Part shown: in pieces, positions 13,992 to 58,121 of the stretch
Position numbering within the stretch: the stretch's first letter is position 1
How the letters are laid out: the number at the start of each line of letters is the position of its first letter
Source of the DNA: Amoebidium appalachense
Taxonomy: Eukaryota; Ichthyosporea
Length of the DNA: 64,000 bases
Direction of reading: 5' to 3'
Assembly (NCBI GenBank): GCA_963693365.1
Contig: CAVNZM010000015.1
Coordinates: 620,001-684,000 of the forward strand
Program-made: the position numbers and the translations under genes
Notes under the pieces: generated by a model
Databases searched by the model: none
Seen by the model: only the letters and a program-made list of their open reading frames with translations
Told to the model about the DNA's origin: nothing

Positions 13992-14695
13992 TATGTACGT
14001 ATACTTTTGAGTGTGTATGCGTTTCTGTGTGTGTTTGTGAAGTCTACTTGTATGTGGACGTGTGTGTGCGTACACGTGTGTGCATGTGTGGGTTTGTGTT
14101 CAGACGTGTGCGTGTACTTGTCCGTGTAAATGTGTTTGTATTTACGATACCATAAGGTGTGTGCGTGTAGGTGTACGCGCGCTTGTGTGCATGTGTGCAT
14201 TTGTGTGCACAGAGTCACCCCCCCCCCCCCCCCCCCCCCCAAATAAACAAACAAACCAAAAAAAATAAAATAAAACAACAACCTTCACCCTTTCCCTACT
14301 TCATATCCATGGTCTATGCAAGCAGAAATGTCCTCCCACCCCGCATAGACCCCCCCTCCCTCCCCTCCCCCGAACATTTTCTTTCCATCCCTGATAAAAC
14401 CCCCTCCCTCCCCTTCTCTCAAAAAGTTTCGTCCATCCCACACACAACCCCTCCTACTCCCCAAAAGCCCTTCCATCCCTGGAAATCCCCCCCCCCCCCC
14501 CCCCCCCCCCCCTTCCCCTCCTCTCTCTTCCCCCCCCCCCCCTCCTCCCCACCCCCTCCCCCCCCCCCAAAAAAAAAACACGCACCTGCACCTGGAAGCT
14601 AATATCATCAACCTTCATCTTGTGGTATGCAAGTTCTGATTCGTTAAATGCAGCCTGGGCATTTTCGACAAGTCGCCTGGACGGGATGCCTGTGT

Positions 14696-14726
<31 letters not shown>

Positions 14727-14962
14727 GGGGGGGGGGGGAGGTAGAAGTTAGTACGTGATTCAGCAGACAAGGAATAATTCGGAAAAGAGGAGACTTGAAA
14801 GGAAGCACAGTGGAAACAACGACTTGCATGCAAAGCAAAAAAAAAAAAAAAAAAAAAAAAAGGGCGCAACACCAGTGACCCAAAAACGAAAAACAAAAAA
14901 GGACCCCAGCCATACACGAAGGAAATATTTCCCAAACACTTCTTCCAGGGGCCAAGCCTCCT

Positions 14963-15014
<52 letters not shown>

Positions 15015-15574
15015 GCGGGGGCCGCCTCTTGGATATGTTTGAGTAACGAATGGTTTCTATTCTTGGTTGTTCTTGATTTACTCATTGTTATTATTATTAT
15101 TATTGTTATCATCATCATTTTTGTTTATCGTCATTTGGTAGAGGAAAATGAGGAGAATAGGTAACTATGGAAACCATCGATCAGGCACGCCTTATTTCAA
15201 TTTCCGTGTCCTTTGGGCACATCAATAAAGGGCAAAAAAAAAGAAATAAATAAAAAAAGAAAACGAACCTTCGGTTGATGGGGTGGAAGAAAACCTTCGG
15301 GCAGAAGGCACGAGCGATACCAGTGGCCCGCCTGGAAACATGTCATGCGTCAGATAGTGAACGATTTGCACCTACAACCCAAAAAAAGAAGAACAAAAAC
15401 TCCCACACTGTCTTTGACATGCAGTCTCCCCCATGCAAAAAACAAACCAGTCGGAGTGAAGGGGATGGGGGGTTGTGGTGGGGGGAGGGGGAGGGGAAGG
15501 GGGGGGGGGCAAGAAAAAAAAAGGGTGGGGTGAGTATTCTGTGCTTTTCCTCACCCTCCTTCGCTCATTTCACA

Positions 15575-15610
<36 letters not shown>

Positions 15611-16119
15611 CCCCCTCCCCCCCCTCCCCCGGACCGCCCAACGCGAGGGCCTACCCAACCCTCCCCCTACTCCCTGGGCATGACCTCCGCCCCTTCCCTT
15701 CACCCGCCATCCAAACCTTAGGTACATCCTCAAATCCTCAAAAACCCCATGGAAAGTTACGAAAGATACCTCGAACACACAACCATCCCATGCACAGGGC
15801 CTGTCAGTTATCTACATCTCCCTGTCGAGTCTGCATATTTAGCGCTCACTTTGTTTCCACATGAAAAACACTGCCACTTGCAAACAAACTATTTGTCCAT
15901 TCAGCAAGTATACCGAGCCAAAGCAAGAAAATAAACGTAGAGAGGGAAATTTTGAACAGAAAAATTACCTTTTTTCTGTGTTTGCAACCCGCTGAACGAG
16001 GGTCTGAAGCTCATGAACCTGAGCATTTTCAGTGTGTTTCCCTTCGAGCAAACTGTATATATAGGGGCGCACTCCTACGTTGTAGCCCGAAGCAGATTCA
16101 GTTTCACGGCAAGCAACAC
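9411..16119 (-). CDS. Unrecognised multi-exon gene (at least 12 exons, 5' end unresolved)
   Basis: A chain of phase-matched exons is read on the minus strand: 16119-15969, 15331-15269, 14676-14586, 13926-13834, 13373-13325, 13156-13083, 12475-12405, 11985-11892, 11471-11390, 10756-10656, 10102-10001 (possibly from 10120) and 9530-9411 (TGA). It gives at least 362 residues. Recognisable stretches include [59 protein letters not shown] and LEIYDDEN at the end. I do not recognise the family. The protein looks soluble, mixed alpha/beta, with an acidic C-terminus and no membrane segment. The first exon is not found; the acceptor at 16120 needs a phase-1 upstream exon. The gene probably starts before about 16400, divergent from the 17036 gene. 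Many of its 3' splice sites follow (CA)n or poly-C tracts. Confidence 0.65.
13400..13456. repeat. C24-T12-G21 perfect homopolymer palindrome
   Basis: A run of 24 C, then 12 T, then 21 G. The C and G arms can pair into a stem of about 21 bp with a T12 loop (A12 on the other strand). It lies in the intron between exons 13926-13834 and 13373-13325 of the unrecognised minus-strand gene. Confidence 0.85.
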
Positions 16120-17035
16120 CTGGTGAAAAGCCAAAGCATCGGCTTTCTTGTGGTGTTGTAGGTAAAGAGTGTGTGATTCAGATCTCAATTGTCCAGCCCA
16201 CAGAAAAAGAGCAAAACAGGTTTCACGATCAAGAAAGACTACGGAAAAGTACTATGGCGAAAAAAGGCCATATCAGCTTTTTGACAAAACAAAAGGGGGG
16301 CAACTCTTCCGGAAAAGAAATCAAAGAGATGTCCCTCATGTCCCTCTTAGGTGCTGAACATGAGAGAGGAAAAAATTGTTGAGCCATTCAGTCGGATCGT
16401 GTTTTGGTTTATTTGAAGAGGGGTTGAATGCGCGGGAAGGATTATGATTGGTTGAAAACGCCAGCTGTAGCTTGGGGGTTCTTGCTGTAAATCGAATCTC
16501 GAAACCTCCGTTCTGTTAAATTTTATGTCGTGTAGTAATAAAGACGAGTATATTCATTATTTAGTAGATATCCATTTAAAGTTCATCCATTAAAAAATTT
16601 GCTGTTCCAAAAATTTACCAGCATATGATGAACTGCTGGATAGAATACACATTTATTTTTCACTGAAAATACAGTATGTGGGCTTTATCAAAATTTCACC
16701 AATCAGCGCATTCTTCGCCCATTTCAAATTCTATCCGAGCGACCGTTACCTCCACCTTCAAATGCAAAGCGTGCGCTTTTCACCCAGTTCCGGCACTGCA
16801 TGCACCCTATAATTCACAGGGAAACATGAAGAATATCAGTAGCAGGACGTTATGGAATAGAGAGGACTAACTACAAATATCATGAATTCTCAACTGTAGG
16901 TGGTCACATGTAATTGATGTCAAGTAAGAGTTATGAAAAGGCGGTTTCGATTTTCGGGTTGGGGTAGCGGATGCTAAGGTGGAGTTGGAAGTGCATGCGG
17001 TCACTTGCGGTTGTTTTTATGGCAGAGGTTTGATA
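16120..17035. promoter_or_regulatory. Divergent spacer upstream of the translocase-protease gene
   Basis: This 0.9-kb stretch is low in microsatellites. It lies between the first resolved exon of the minus-strand gene and the ATG at 17036, and should hold both promoters and the missing 5' exon of the minus-strand gene. No in-frame ATG precedes 17036 after the stop at 16934-16936. No core element was identified. Confidence 0.4.
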
Positions 17036-46703
<29,668 letters not shown>

Positions 46704-46784
46704 GAATCCGATTGTCCCAAACGAGCCAATCAAACCGAAGAAATGTGGGATGTATGGGAAGTAGTAGTGTCAAGGCAACACTGG

Positions 46785-46831
<47 letters not shown>

Positions 46832-47039
46832 AGATTCTTTCTCCTGCTTTTTTCGAGATTTTTTGGAGACTCCTCAGAGGGGGGAGGTTCGAACCATTTA
46901 TGGGACGCTCTTTCAGAATCATTATAGGACCCAGAACTCGTCCTAGCAAATTGCACAATGGGATGTGCTGTTGCATGCGCTTTGATGTAAACACACCTAT
47001 TATATCACGTTTTTGCATGAAACACGTCCTTTTTCAGGC

Positions 47040-47111
<72 letters not shown>

Positions 47112-49064
47112 AACCCACAGGCAACTTTCGTAATTTCTGGGAACGTTTTTCAAAGGTTTTTTTCCAAGGTCTCTACTAAGTCTTCTTCCTCTGTTTTGTG
47201 TTTTTTGATAAAGCGTTTTTCAATGCTTTTTGATATAGTATTTTTGAGATATGTAAACCGCTCGAGATGTGTGATGAGTGTGAAACCATTTAAAAGGTCC
47301 GATTTTGGTAATAATGATGCCGTGTACAGGTGTTAGATAGATGGTCGGTATATCAACAAGTTGGATATCTAATTCATGCATGCCCTTAGTTTGGTGGGGC
47401 TAAATAAACATACCCGTTGCTGACGATTTTGTAACGCCACAAACGTGTATGTGTCCAATATCTTCTTCCCCCCCCCCCCCCCCCCCCCCCCCCTCCCTCC
47501 CCCGGAGGTGAATGGGTCGAAACTCGGGTATGAACCGTGGATGACATCTGCCCTCCCTGAGGATGGGCTCTGCTGATTAAGCATACTCTTTATGTATGAT
47601 TTGCACTCTGCATCGTGTTATCTGTTCTTGTGTACTTCTTACTTTATGACGCATTCAACCCCCCTCCCCCCTCCCCCCTCCACCCGTGACTCAAGCTTAC
47701 TACAAGGGTAGGCCGTATATAAGATTAGGTGGATTTCGGCCGCAGCCAGCAAGAATCTTAGTTCTGTTGTGTGATCGATGGCTAAGATTTTTGCGTGGTT
47801 ATGTGTGCGAGAGTGCGTGACCAAGTATGAAGCTGAATGTGTGTGCACCAATGTTCCAACCAAAAGCCTGTCTGTCAATCCCCCCCCCCCCCTCCCAGAT
47901 CTAGAATTGAAAAAAAAGAAAAAAAAAAAGGAAAAAAAAACTTCCATTGCACCCATTGCAAAACACAATCCCTAAATAGCCTGTATGAAATTTCATATAA
48001 TGGTTACAAATAATATTCCCCTCACTTGATATTTGATGTATTCGCTTTGGCTTCCAGTGTTGGTTCCTGGATCTTAGTATTATCTACCCAAAAATATTTA
48101 TTGACCATGGAAGTAGAAGTGTATGTAACATATCACAATATGCACACAATCACGTTAACGTTCCGGGCCGATGCATAAATACTGTGTATAAACATATGAC
48201 CCCTGCAACCCAACCAAACTTCAGCAAATATAGCCATATATGGAAAAATGCACTTCAATGGTCTTATGTCGTAGAGCCAGGTCGCCAACATGTCTTATCT
48301 CACACAAAACGTGCAGTGTGAATCATACAACAATTACATGTACAGGATCGATCCCAACTTTTATATTCCTTACCACGTTTTGCTAGGGTATATTTCCGCT
48401 ACTTTTAAAGTCTGCTTGCCGCGTTGCTTGATATTTCCACCACTTAAAATATCTGCTTGCCTGAGCAATACCACCTAATACAGCTTTTTGAATGTTTGCC
48501 TCAAGAAGATAACCACGTCTCACCGTCATCTATGTACATACGTATGCATACATCTGTGCACGTACAGAGCAAACTATAGGTCGATTGCGTGTGTGTGTAA
48601 TCATGCGCCAAGTACAGCCCCCAAATGTGTGTGTGGGTAGGTGGGTGGGTGGGTGGATGTCCCCGGGTGTGTGTGTGGGTGTGGGTGTGTGCGTGCGTGC
48701 GTGTACGTGTGTGGTGTGTGTGTCAAGGGGAGGGGAGGGACCAGCCCTCCTCAGTAAGAATATCCCTAGATACTACTTGTGCCTTCTCTCCTTTTAAAAG
48801 AACCTACGTATACAAAGACGTTTTAAAGTTCTGCATAACACACGTTGCATCACATGTACACCAATACTTCAGCCTAATAGAAAAAACGAAGATAATCCGG
48901 CCGGGCATTTGTACATTGAATTATCGGACATATTAGCACCTGTGCGGACGGACATTCTTGCAGCCAAACATCAGACGTAGCCGTGCAGTAATCTGCTACC
49001 TTCAGAGTCTTTTAATTTTTTTTTTTATTTTTTTTTATTTTTTTTGGGGGGGGGGGGGTTGGGT

Positions 49065-49138
<74 letters not shown>

Positions 49139-49146
49139 TGTGTGTG

Positions 49147-49186
<40 letters not shown>

Positions 49187-49245
49187 CGTGTGTATGTGTG
49201 TGTGTGTGTGTATGTGTATGTGTGTTTGGAGGGAGGGGCGGGGGG

Positions 49246-49285
<40 letters not shown>

Positions 49286-49346
49286 GAAGAGGAAGGCCAG
49301 GTGGGTAGTGTTAGTCTCCATGTCTGTGTCAATATTTTCATGCGGG

Positions 49347-49411
<65 letters not shown>

Positions 49412-49641
49412 TGTGTGTGTGTGTGTGTGTGTGCATGCCTTTATATGGGCGTGTGCGGGGGAATGGAGGAGGGGGAAGGGGGGGGAGGGGGGAGGGGGGA
49501 GGCTTTCTTGTATATGCGAGCGTATGCATTCCGTTTTCTTTCACATGGATTGTCCCCCCCCCCCCCCCCTCCCCTTTCCAAAAAAAAAAAAAAAAAAAAA
49601 AAGAAAAAGAAAAAAAAAACTTTAGTAAACTGTGATGCTCT
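46704..49641. other. Convergent intergenic region between the fusion gene and the transporter
   Basis: Both flanking genes end into this 2.9-kb spacer. It holds a T-run at about 46787-46830, a T-to-G homopolymer junction at 47047-47110, one dispersed repeat copy, a T-rich to G-run to (GT)n field at about 49018-49165, a long G-run near 49245-49282 and a (GA)n tract near 49350-49409. I see no exon. It must contain both 3' UTRs; poly(A) sites were not assigned. Confidence 0.55.
47505..47690 (+). repeat. Dispersed poly-C-tailed repeat, intergenic copy
   Basis: The most complete copy: GGGTCGAAACTCGGGTATGA, CCTCCCTGAGGATGGGCTCT, AAGCATACTCTTTATGTATG, TTTGCACTCTGCATCGTGTT, TTTATGACGCATTCAACCCC, then a C-rich tail. 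It lies about 0.8 kb downstream of the fusion gene in the same orientation. Confidence 0.8.
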
Positions 49642-50634
49642 TTAGCGAAAAACGTTGAACAGTCCATTGCTAGACGCAGGTGTGGGTGTGTAGGGTATGA
49701 CGGGATTTGGGTTGAGGGAGACACATACTTGATGGGAGAGGTGAGCAGGGGCTGTGACCGGGGAGATGGGGAAGGTGGTGGTGAACACTGGGAGAGACAT
49801 CTGAGGAGGGGGAAGTGGTTCATTGGTTACGAGGGGGTTTTTGTTCGTTATAAAGAACAGTGGTACATATAGTGAGCGATTTTTTGTTTTGTTTTGTTTT
49901 ATGAAGAAAGCAAAAGACGAGAAAGGCCCACAAAAAAAAAAACAAAAAAAAAACGAAAATTGAAAGCGAAAAACGAAGAACATTTGATGGCATCAAAAGA
50001 TTGATTCTTGAATGTTTTCAGTCCCCGCATTCAAGATCCATTATTGAATTTCTCATTTAAAACCCCTAAGTTGTCTATAGCATGGCTAAGCACGCAGGAT
50101 CAACAATAGCATCAATTTTGTGCCACGGGATATATTTACCTGGTGATGTGGTTGTGATTGGTGGGATGAAGACTGTCTTTTGGTTTCTTGCCGCCTGTGT
50201 GTGGATACATTTACATGCTTAACACAGGATAGATTTACATGCTTATGGTCAATCACGTGCCAACCAAAACCTCCTAAGCACAATGTCACCATCTAAGCCC
50301 CCCTCCCCCCCCCCCCCCCCTCCCCCCTTCTTTCCTATCCCCGTCCCCTCTCCCCCCACACCCAACACACACACACGTACATACACACACACACACACAC
50401 ACACACAGAGTGCCTCCCCTTCCCCACTCCCTCCGCGTCCTCCCTAACCCCCTTCCACCCGCCCCTCCTCCCCCCTCCCCCCTCCCACCACAAACAAAAA
50501 GAAGAAAGAAAGAAAGGTTGAAAGAATGAATGAAGGAAATAAAGAGAGAGGGAAAAAGAAAACGCACACACACAAATGCACATTCCCTAGTCGAGGAGTG
50601 AATAATCGTACGATGCATGAGGAGGAGAGGCCGG

Positions 50635-50679
<45 letters not shown>

Positions 50680-51212
50680 TTGCAGGCATAACAACATGGT
50701 AGAAAGCAGGGAGAGATAATGTTACCTCGTAGGCGAGATCAGTGTAGCTCAAACTATTAGCCTCTTTTGGTGTTGCTACAAGCTCATCCATTGGATGATC
50801 GTATGACAGTTCAGACCCAAAGTCTACATCCCGTAGGGCATAGAACCTGTGGGGGGTGGTTGTGAGGAAAGAAGGGGGAGGGGGGAGCGGGGGGGGGGGG
50901 GGGGAGCAGAGAGAGGGAGGGGGGAGCAGAGAGAGGGAAGGGGGTTGGAGAGAAGGGGGGGGGGGGGGGGGGGGGGGAGGGGGTAAGAAACTCACAACGA
51001 ATACTATCAAGGGGGTGCGCCAAAAAAAGAAATTCACACGAAGAGGTGGTATTGGTGGGGTGGGTGGGCAGGGGGAGGGGGGGGGGACTTGATAGTATCC
51101 GTTGGTTAGTGGTGAAAAACAAAATGGGAAAAGCAACAGGGGAAGAAAAAAAGATGGATAGTAAAGCGGGCACGAGACATTTGTGTGTATGTGTCTGTGT
51201 CTGTGTGTGAGT

Positions 51213-51261
<49 letters not shown>

Positions 51262-51287
51262 GCGTGTGCGTGTGCGTGCGCGCGCGC

Positions 51288-51337
<50 letters not shown>

Positions 51338-51774
51338 CCGCGTGTGTGTGTTTGTGTGTGTGCGCGCGCACGTGTGTGTGCGTGCGTGCCCTTCTGAATA
51401 CGTGTCCATACGGGTGTGTGCGTATTTCCACACGCACATGTCAGTGTGTGTTTGAAAATAACAAAAGGGAAGGGGGGGGGGGGGGTGGAAGGGGGGAACC
51501 AATACCACGCAAATCCAAAAAACATGGCGCTGAAAAGGGACCAAGCCATGACAATTCTGAAACCCCATTGGGTCCCCCCAAGTGAATCCGCCACAATTCC
51601 GGCCACGGTCGGGCCGGAAAAGTAACCAAAGAGGTTGTATGTGACGGTAGAGAGGGAAGAGGCAAGAGATCTCAGTTCACGGGGGACTGACGACATAATG
51701 ATCCCTGGGGATTGGTGGCAAAGGGGGATGAGGGAGGAAGGGGAAGGAGGGAAGGGGGAGGTGGGGGGGAAGGT

Positions 51775-51808
<34 letters not shown>

Positions 51809-51871
51809 GGGGGGGGGGGGGGAGAATAGGTTGGGGGTTAGGGATGGGACGGGGAAGACGGGGAGAGGGGG

Positions 51872-51902
<31 letters not shown>

Positions 51903-52035
51903 TCAGAATATTGTTATAGAGTAAGAAATACAACTTGGGTATCGGTTGATTTGGTGGGTGGATCGTGTGTGGGATTGGATTGGGAACAGAGGCGGCAGGT
52001 GGGTGGGTGGGGAGGGGGAGGAGGGGGGTGGGGAT

Positions 52036-52069
<34 letters not shown>

Positions 52070-53405
52070 GGGGGGGGGATGGGGGTTGTATGCTAGTAAT
52101 TAACACATTAATCAATGCATTGTGCAAAAGCCACAAAGAGAAAAAAAAGAAAAGAATGAATCAGGAAGTCTACACAGAAGATCCTTGAACAGAGGGAGGG
52201 GATAGTGGGAGGGAATGTGATTGGAATTTCAGGTATGCATACCACACATTCCATGCATACCTGTGCCTGCGGGGACTATGGCGCCACCAAACGCCAACAG
52301 CAGCCAAATGAACGTCACCACGGCGCCAAAGTTTTGCACAAAGATGATGGCATAGGCACAGCACACAGCAAGGATCCTGGGTGGGGTTAAAATGGGTTGA
52401 GTACTCACGTTCAAGGTTTGAGAACTCTCGTTAAAGGGTTCAGAACTGTTGTTAGGTTATCCTGCCACCATCAACACCTTAAAGCAAAAGTAAACACCTG
52501 GCACTATTAAGACATACAGACGATGACCTACTTTGTAACGTCTAAGAGAATAGAGCAAAACACCTACCCTGCCACCTCTAACACCTTAAGAAGCCAAAGC
52601 AAACACCTAACATGTCCTTCTAAGGAGTTAAAGAGATACCCGCCAATTCACTATCAATTCCTTAAAGCAAACACCTATTTGACACCTTTATGAACTTAGG
52701 CAAGCACCTTCCCTGCCACCTTTAACACCATTAAAGCGACCACCTACCCTGCCACCTTTAACACCATTAAAGCGACCACCTACCCTGCCACCTTTAACAC
52801 CATTAAAGCAGGCACCTACCCTGCCACCTTTAACACCATAAAAGCACGCACCTACCCTGCCACCTTTAACACCATTAAAGCAAGCACCTACCCTGCCACC
52901 TTTAACACCATTAAAGCAAGCACCTACCCTGCCACCTTTAACACCATTAAAGTGACCACCTACCCCGTCAGTGTTGACATTCTGCATGCCACATAGACCC
53001 CCTTTGTGCCCTGGTAGCCACCCAGCCGGTCAAGGATAAGCCCCCCAACAAGAACCCCCCTGTATTGGAAATTTCGTTAGCTCCAGGGGGGGGGGGAAAC
53101 GATGGTGTGTGTGTCAAATACTGAGTACGGAAAACTACTTTAAGAGTGTAAAAAAAAAGAAGAAGAGAGAGAGAGAGAGAAAACAGAAAAGGGAGATAGG
53201 GAGAGGATGAGTATGGGGAAAGAGACCTTAGGGGAGGGGGGTTTGCATTCAGGACTTTTCGCCTTTTCTTACGCCCTTCACAATTCTTCTCCCCATACAC
53301 CACACAAATGTTACATACTAGAGGGTTTGTGAGCCTACGGTGAATGGTGTTATGTTAGATGGGTTGAAGGGGTTGCATGTCGAATGATGGGGAGTGGTGC
53401 GTGTG

Positions 53406-53498
<93 letters not shown>

Positions 53499-53688
53499 GG
53501 TGTGATTGTGTTGGGGGATTATGGGGGGAGGGGCAGGGGGGGGGGGGGGGGATGAAATCTTACAAAATGGGGCCTGTTGCACAAGTGAAGGAGAAGGCGG
53601 TAACCACCGCATTCTGTAGTTATCATATGTCAGTGGTGTTCAGACTTAAACAATCCACCACTTCAGAGATGTCACAAATGCAAATATA

Positions 53689-53745
<57 letters not shown>

Positions 53746-53854
53746 ACACACACACACAAGCGCACATGAGCACAAAAATACTGCACGCTCGCTGGTGCGC
53801 GCGCACACACAACCATACACACACTCGCGCGCGCACACACACACACGCACACGT

Positions 53855-53885
<31 letters not shown>

Positions 53886-53951
53886 CACTAACACACACAC
53901 ACACAACACACGTTCCAGTACACACAAGGTCACATGCACACATGTCCACAA

Positions 53952-53997
<46 letters not shown>

Positions 53998-54111
53998 CCC
54001 ACTCACCTTTCCTACGTTTATGTAGGTCACTAAGTAATCAGTCACCCACAGTTGAAGGCCGGTAACCACGAAAAAGAGCGAACAGAGCGCCAACGTGGTG
54101 AAGACATACGG

Positions 54112-54162
<51 letters not shown>

Positions 54163-54193
54163 CGCACGCGCGTGCGTGCGTGTGCGTGTGTGC

Positions 54194-54252
<59 letters not shown>

Positions 54253-56170
54253 TGTGTGTGTTTGCTTTTTTTTGCGCGGGGGGGGGGGGGGGGGTTAGAG
54301 TGTCTGAAGGACTCATTCAAGACGGACAACGCAATGCAGATTGCAACCCATACATACGAAGTATGCATTATAAGCAGGAGCCCGGGTAAACGTGAGAAGA
54401 AAACTAAGGGCTTTGCGAACAGACTAAAAAACTAGGTGAGGAATGGACCATGAAAGTAGTTTGGATGGCCGGAGAAACAAACAGGGCAGAGTTTTAAGGA
54501 GAAAACATAATACTGCAACGTGAGTACTGCTTCAACTCCCCCCCCCCCCCCCCCCCCAACCCCACCACCACCACCACCACCCCTCTCCTTCCGCACACAC
54601 ACACGCTCATACACATATCGGTGAGCCATGGAACTTAAAAACTTGGAATAATAGTCCGTTGAACATAGCCAAAAGGTGAATTTAAATTTAAATTTAAATT
54701 TTTTACAGAAAACACTTAACACGACAAAAAATACAACATTGCAATTGTTAAAGCAACCACCCACGGTCCATAAATGCCAACTGGTCGCCTAAATAAGGCA
54801 ATACCTTGCGGCCAATCAGTATCTTGGTGTGCCCCCACATCTCCCGGCCCTTCTCCTGCGTCAAAATATCCACACGAGGAGGATGCTTCTCCGTCCTGTA
54901 TATATGACAAGGGGGTTTTCCCGTGAATTTCAGTGTAAATTTTGCAATCTTGTGGGCTTTTCCCGAAAAAATCAGCAATTTAACCTCGACAGGTAATATG
55001 GAATTTGATTTGCAACCTAATCGTAAACCGGTGTTGCATCGGGTAGTCAATTTCCCCTTTTGGTTGTGGTGTGAGACAGTGGGCATGGGGGGGGGGAGGG
55101 GGGGAGGGATGGGGGGGGGGGGGGGGGGGAGGGGGGGAGGGGGGTAGGGGGGGGGGGGGGGGTGGAGGGCGAGGGGGGGGGTTGAGGGGGAGGAAGATGA
55201 ATGGGCATGGTGTGGGTGTGGGTGTGGTCGGGTCTGCGTGTGTGCGTGCGCGCACCCCCCGTATGTGTGTATGTGTGTGTGTATGAATAGGCGTGTGTGT
55301 GCAGATTTGCGGATTTATGTGTGTCTTTGGGGGAAGGGCGGGGGGCAGGGGGGGGAGGGGGGGGGGGGGGGGGGGTATAATCAAAACTCAGTATCAGGGG
55401 TTGCAGGACCATAACCAACTTACCAATCAAATAAAACCTTTGGAAAACCATGAGAACAAGGATGAGGTGCCGGGGGGGGGGGGGGGAGGGGGGGGAGGGG
55501 GGGAAAGGGGAGGGGGGAGGGAAAGCGGGGGGGGGGGGGGAGGGGGGGAGGGAGGGGGAAAAATGTCTACTCACGTGTCTGTGACGTCCTGAAGAACGTC
55601 ATTGATTGGCCGCTTGTCATGCCTCAGGGTGGTGCTCACGCGGGTGTCGATAAAAGCCACGGGCACACAGCACAGCCCAATCGTCAGGGGCAGCAGAAAA
55701 ACGGCCTGATTTTGAAATTTCATAAGTTTTATTAAGAATTTTGGTTGGTGTTCAACATTATCAACAAAATCATTGTTGTAGCTGTTCATTTGTCATAATG
55801 GAGTGTTAGCACACTGCGATCTGGTCTGGGTTTTTCATTCGTGAAACAAAAATAGAAAGAAAACCCTCGGGCTTGAGGGGGGGGGGAGAATTGGGGGGGG
55901 GGGGGGGGGGGGGGGAGGATATGTATCAGAGGATGAGGGAAAAAAGGAAGAGACGAACATTTAAAATGCTGCAACATCACAGCACCTCATATCTGTAAAA
56001 CGCCTTTTGTACACCCCCCCCCCCCCCCCCCCCCCAGACACACACACACAGACACACACACACACACCCCACCCTCTCCCCCCTCCTTTTTGGTTCGTTT
56101 TTGTCTCTCTCGCTCTGTGTGTGCATTTTTTTTTCGTTTGTTTGTTGTTGTTTTTTTTCTTTTTCTTTTT

Positions 56171-56209
<39 letters not shown>

Positions 56210-57736
56210 AGGACGGGGTATACCTGCATGTAGAACGGAACAGACACCTCGAAGCCGTTTGCAGTGAGATATCCTGAGCAGACATATCCAACCACTATTC
56301 CGATGGGCACACCACCCTGCAGTATATCCAAATGTTATCTCAGAAATTTGAGAATCAACGCACTCCACCCAAGACCAATCAGCGTAAAGGGAGAACGGGG
56401 TTTATTTTTCCTCTACTGGCCTGGCCCTCGTTCCCCTAATGTCGTATTGGTTAAAGTACATATAATCATAATAGTATTAGTGGTAACAGTAGAAGTAATA
56501 CTTGTGAGTACGAACAAATGAAGGGAGATGTCATGATGTTTCTCTTTTGTCGTGCACATGTGTTTCGCCAAGAAAGTAATAATAAAAAAATGAATCCATA
56601 CAACACCGTACCAGGGGAACAGGGGACTAGGGGACGGGGAGGAGGAGGAGAGGGGCGGGGGGAGGGGGGGGGGAGAGGGGATATGGGACGGGCGGAGGGA
56701 AGGGGAAAAGAGAGAAAGTGGGCGGGGAAAGGGAGGGGGGGAGGAGGGGAGGAGGGGGGGCATTGGGCAGGTTTACACACCTGTATGAGAGACATCCAGA
56801 AAGTGCATGATTTGGGCGGTGAGAATTCATCCACCCACACAGGCGCATAGATGGATACGAAAGCCTGAGACATCTGTGGTGGTGGTGGTGGGGGGGGGGG
56901 GGGGGGGGGGGGGGAAGGGGGGGGGGGGGAGAAGGGGGGGGGGGGGAGAAGGGGGGGGGGGGGGGGGTCAACATCAGGATGTGTTAGATAGTACGAGTCA
57001 CACATTCACGACTGATAACACCATGCAGATGTTGATAAGCGTACGCAAAGCGTGTGCATTATTGGCGGCGGGGGGGAGGGGGGGGGGGAGGGGGGGGGAG
57101 GGGAGGAGGGAGGAGGGGGGTATATGCTTTAGAATGCAGAGGAAAAAGGACCCAAGAAAAATGAGAGGGCCCCAGTAAAAAAGAAATCGGGAAGAGATAA
57201 AAGAGAAATCAGAGATTAGAAATCTGTGTGCAAGGGACCCAGAATCAGAAGGCGTAAGCAGGTGAACCCTTCTCCCACCCTGCTGATGTAATACTTTTCG
57301 TGTTCCCAGGCAAAGGAAAAAAGAATGAATTCCAGCTCTTCAGCCTCTCGTGTGTTGAAGAGGGGAGGGGGGAGGGGAGAGGGGGAGGAGTGGAAGGGAG
57401 GGCGGAGAGGGGAGGAGATGGGGTGGGGGGGGGGGGGGAGAAAGGGAAGAAGGGGGAGTCGGGTGGTAGTGTTGGTTTTGGGGGAGTTGGGGGGTAGGGG
57501 GGGGGGTGGAGGGGAGGGGAGGGGATGGGGAGGGGGGGGGGGGGGAGAGGGGGAGGGGGGGGGGGGGAGAGAGAGAGGGGGGTGCACGTACTCCCATGAA
57601 GAACCTAGCCACCAAGAGCACTGGGGTGATGCTTGCAGCCGCAAAGGTGATGGCACATGCCATATTTAGAATGAGGCTGCATACTAGCACCCACTTGGGC
57701 TGGGTGTGTGTCAGAAGGGGGCCTGTGTGTGTGTAT

Positions 57737-57770
<34 letters not shown>

Positions 57771-58073
57771 GGGAGGAGGGGGGGGGGGGAGGGGAGAGGG
57801 TGGGTGTAGGTGTAGATGGATGGGTGTGTGCATGTGTGTGTGTGGGCGTGTGTGCGTGTGTGTGTGTGTGTGTGAAAGGGGAGGGAGGGGGGGGGAGAAG
57901 GGGGGTATGAGTGTGTATGTGTATCCGCGCCTGTGGTTTTAGCCAATTTGTTTGAAAGAAAGCACGGGGAGGGGGGGGGGGGGGGGGGGTGGGGGGTGAG
58001 GGAGGATGATGAATGCTCCTAAGAACCAATAAATTGTTGAACGAATGTAACCCCCACCCTCTCTGTCTCTTCA

Positions 58074-58121
<48 letters not shown>

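Noticed and set aside
15010-15090. Start-like segment [15 protein letters not shown] on the minus strand
   Set aside because: No usable donor before a long G-run, and the flanking exons 15331-15269 and 14676-14586 join in phase without it.
46880-46905. GGTTCGAACC motif
   Set aside because: Same reason: no cloverleaf can be drawn around it.
52688-52987. 99-codon frame of 12-residue repeats on the minus strand
   Set aside because: It is the intronic 36-bp minisatellite read through; it is kept as a repeat and a possible alternative-donor array, not as a gene.
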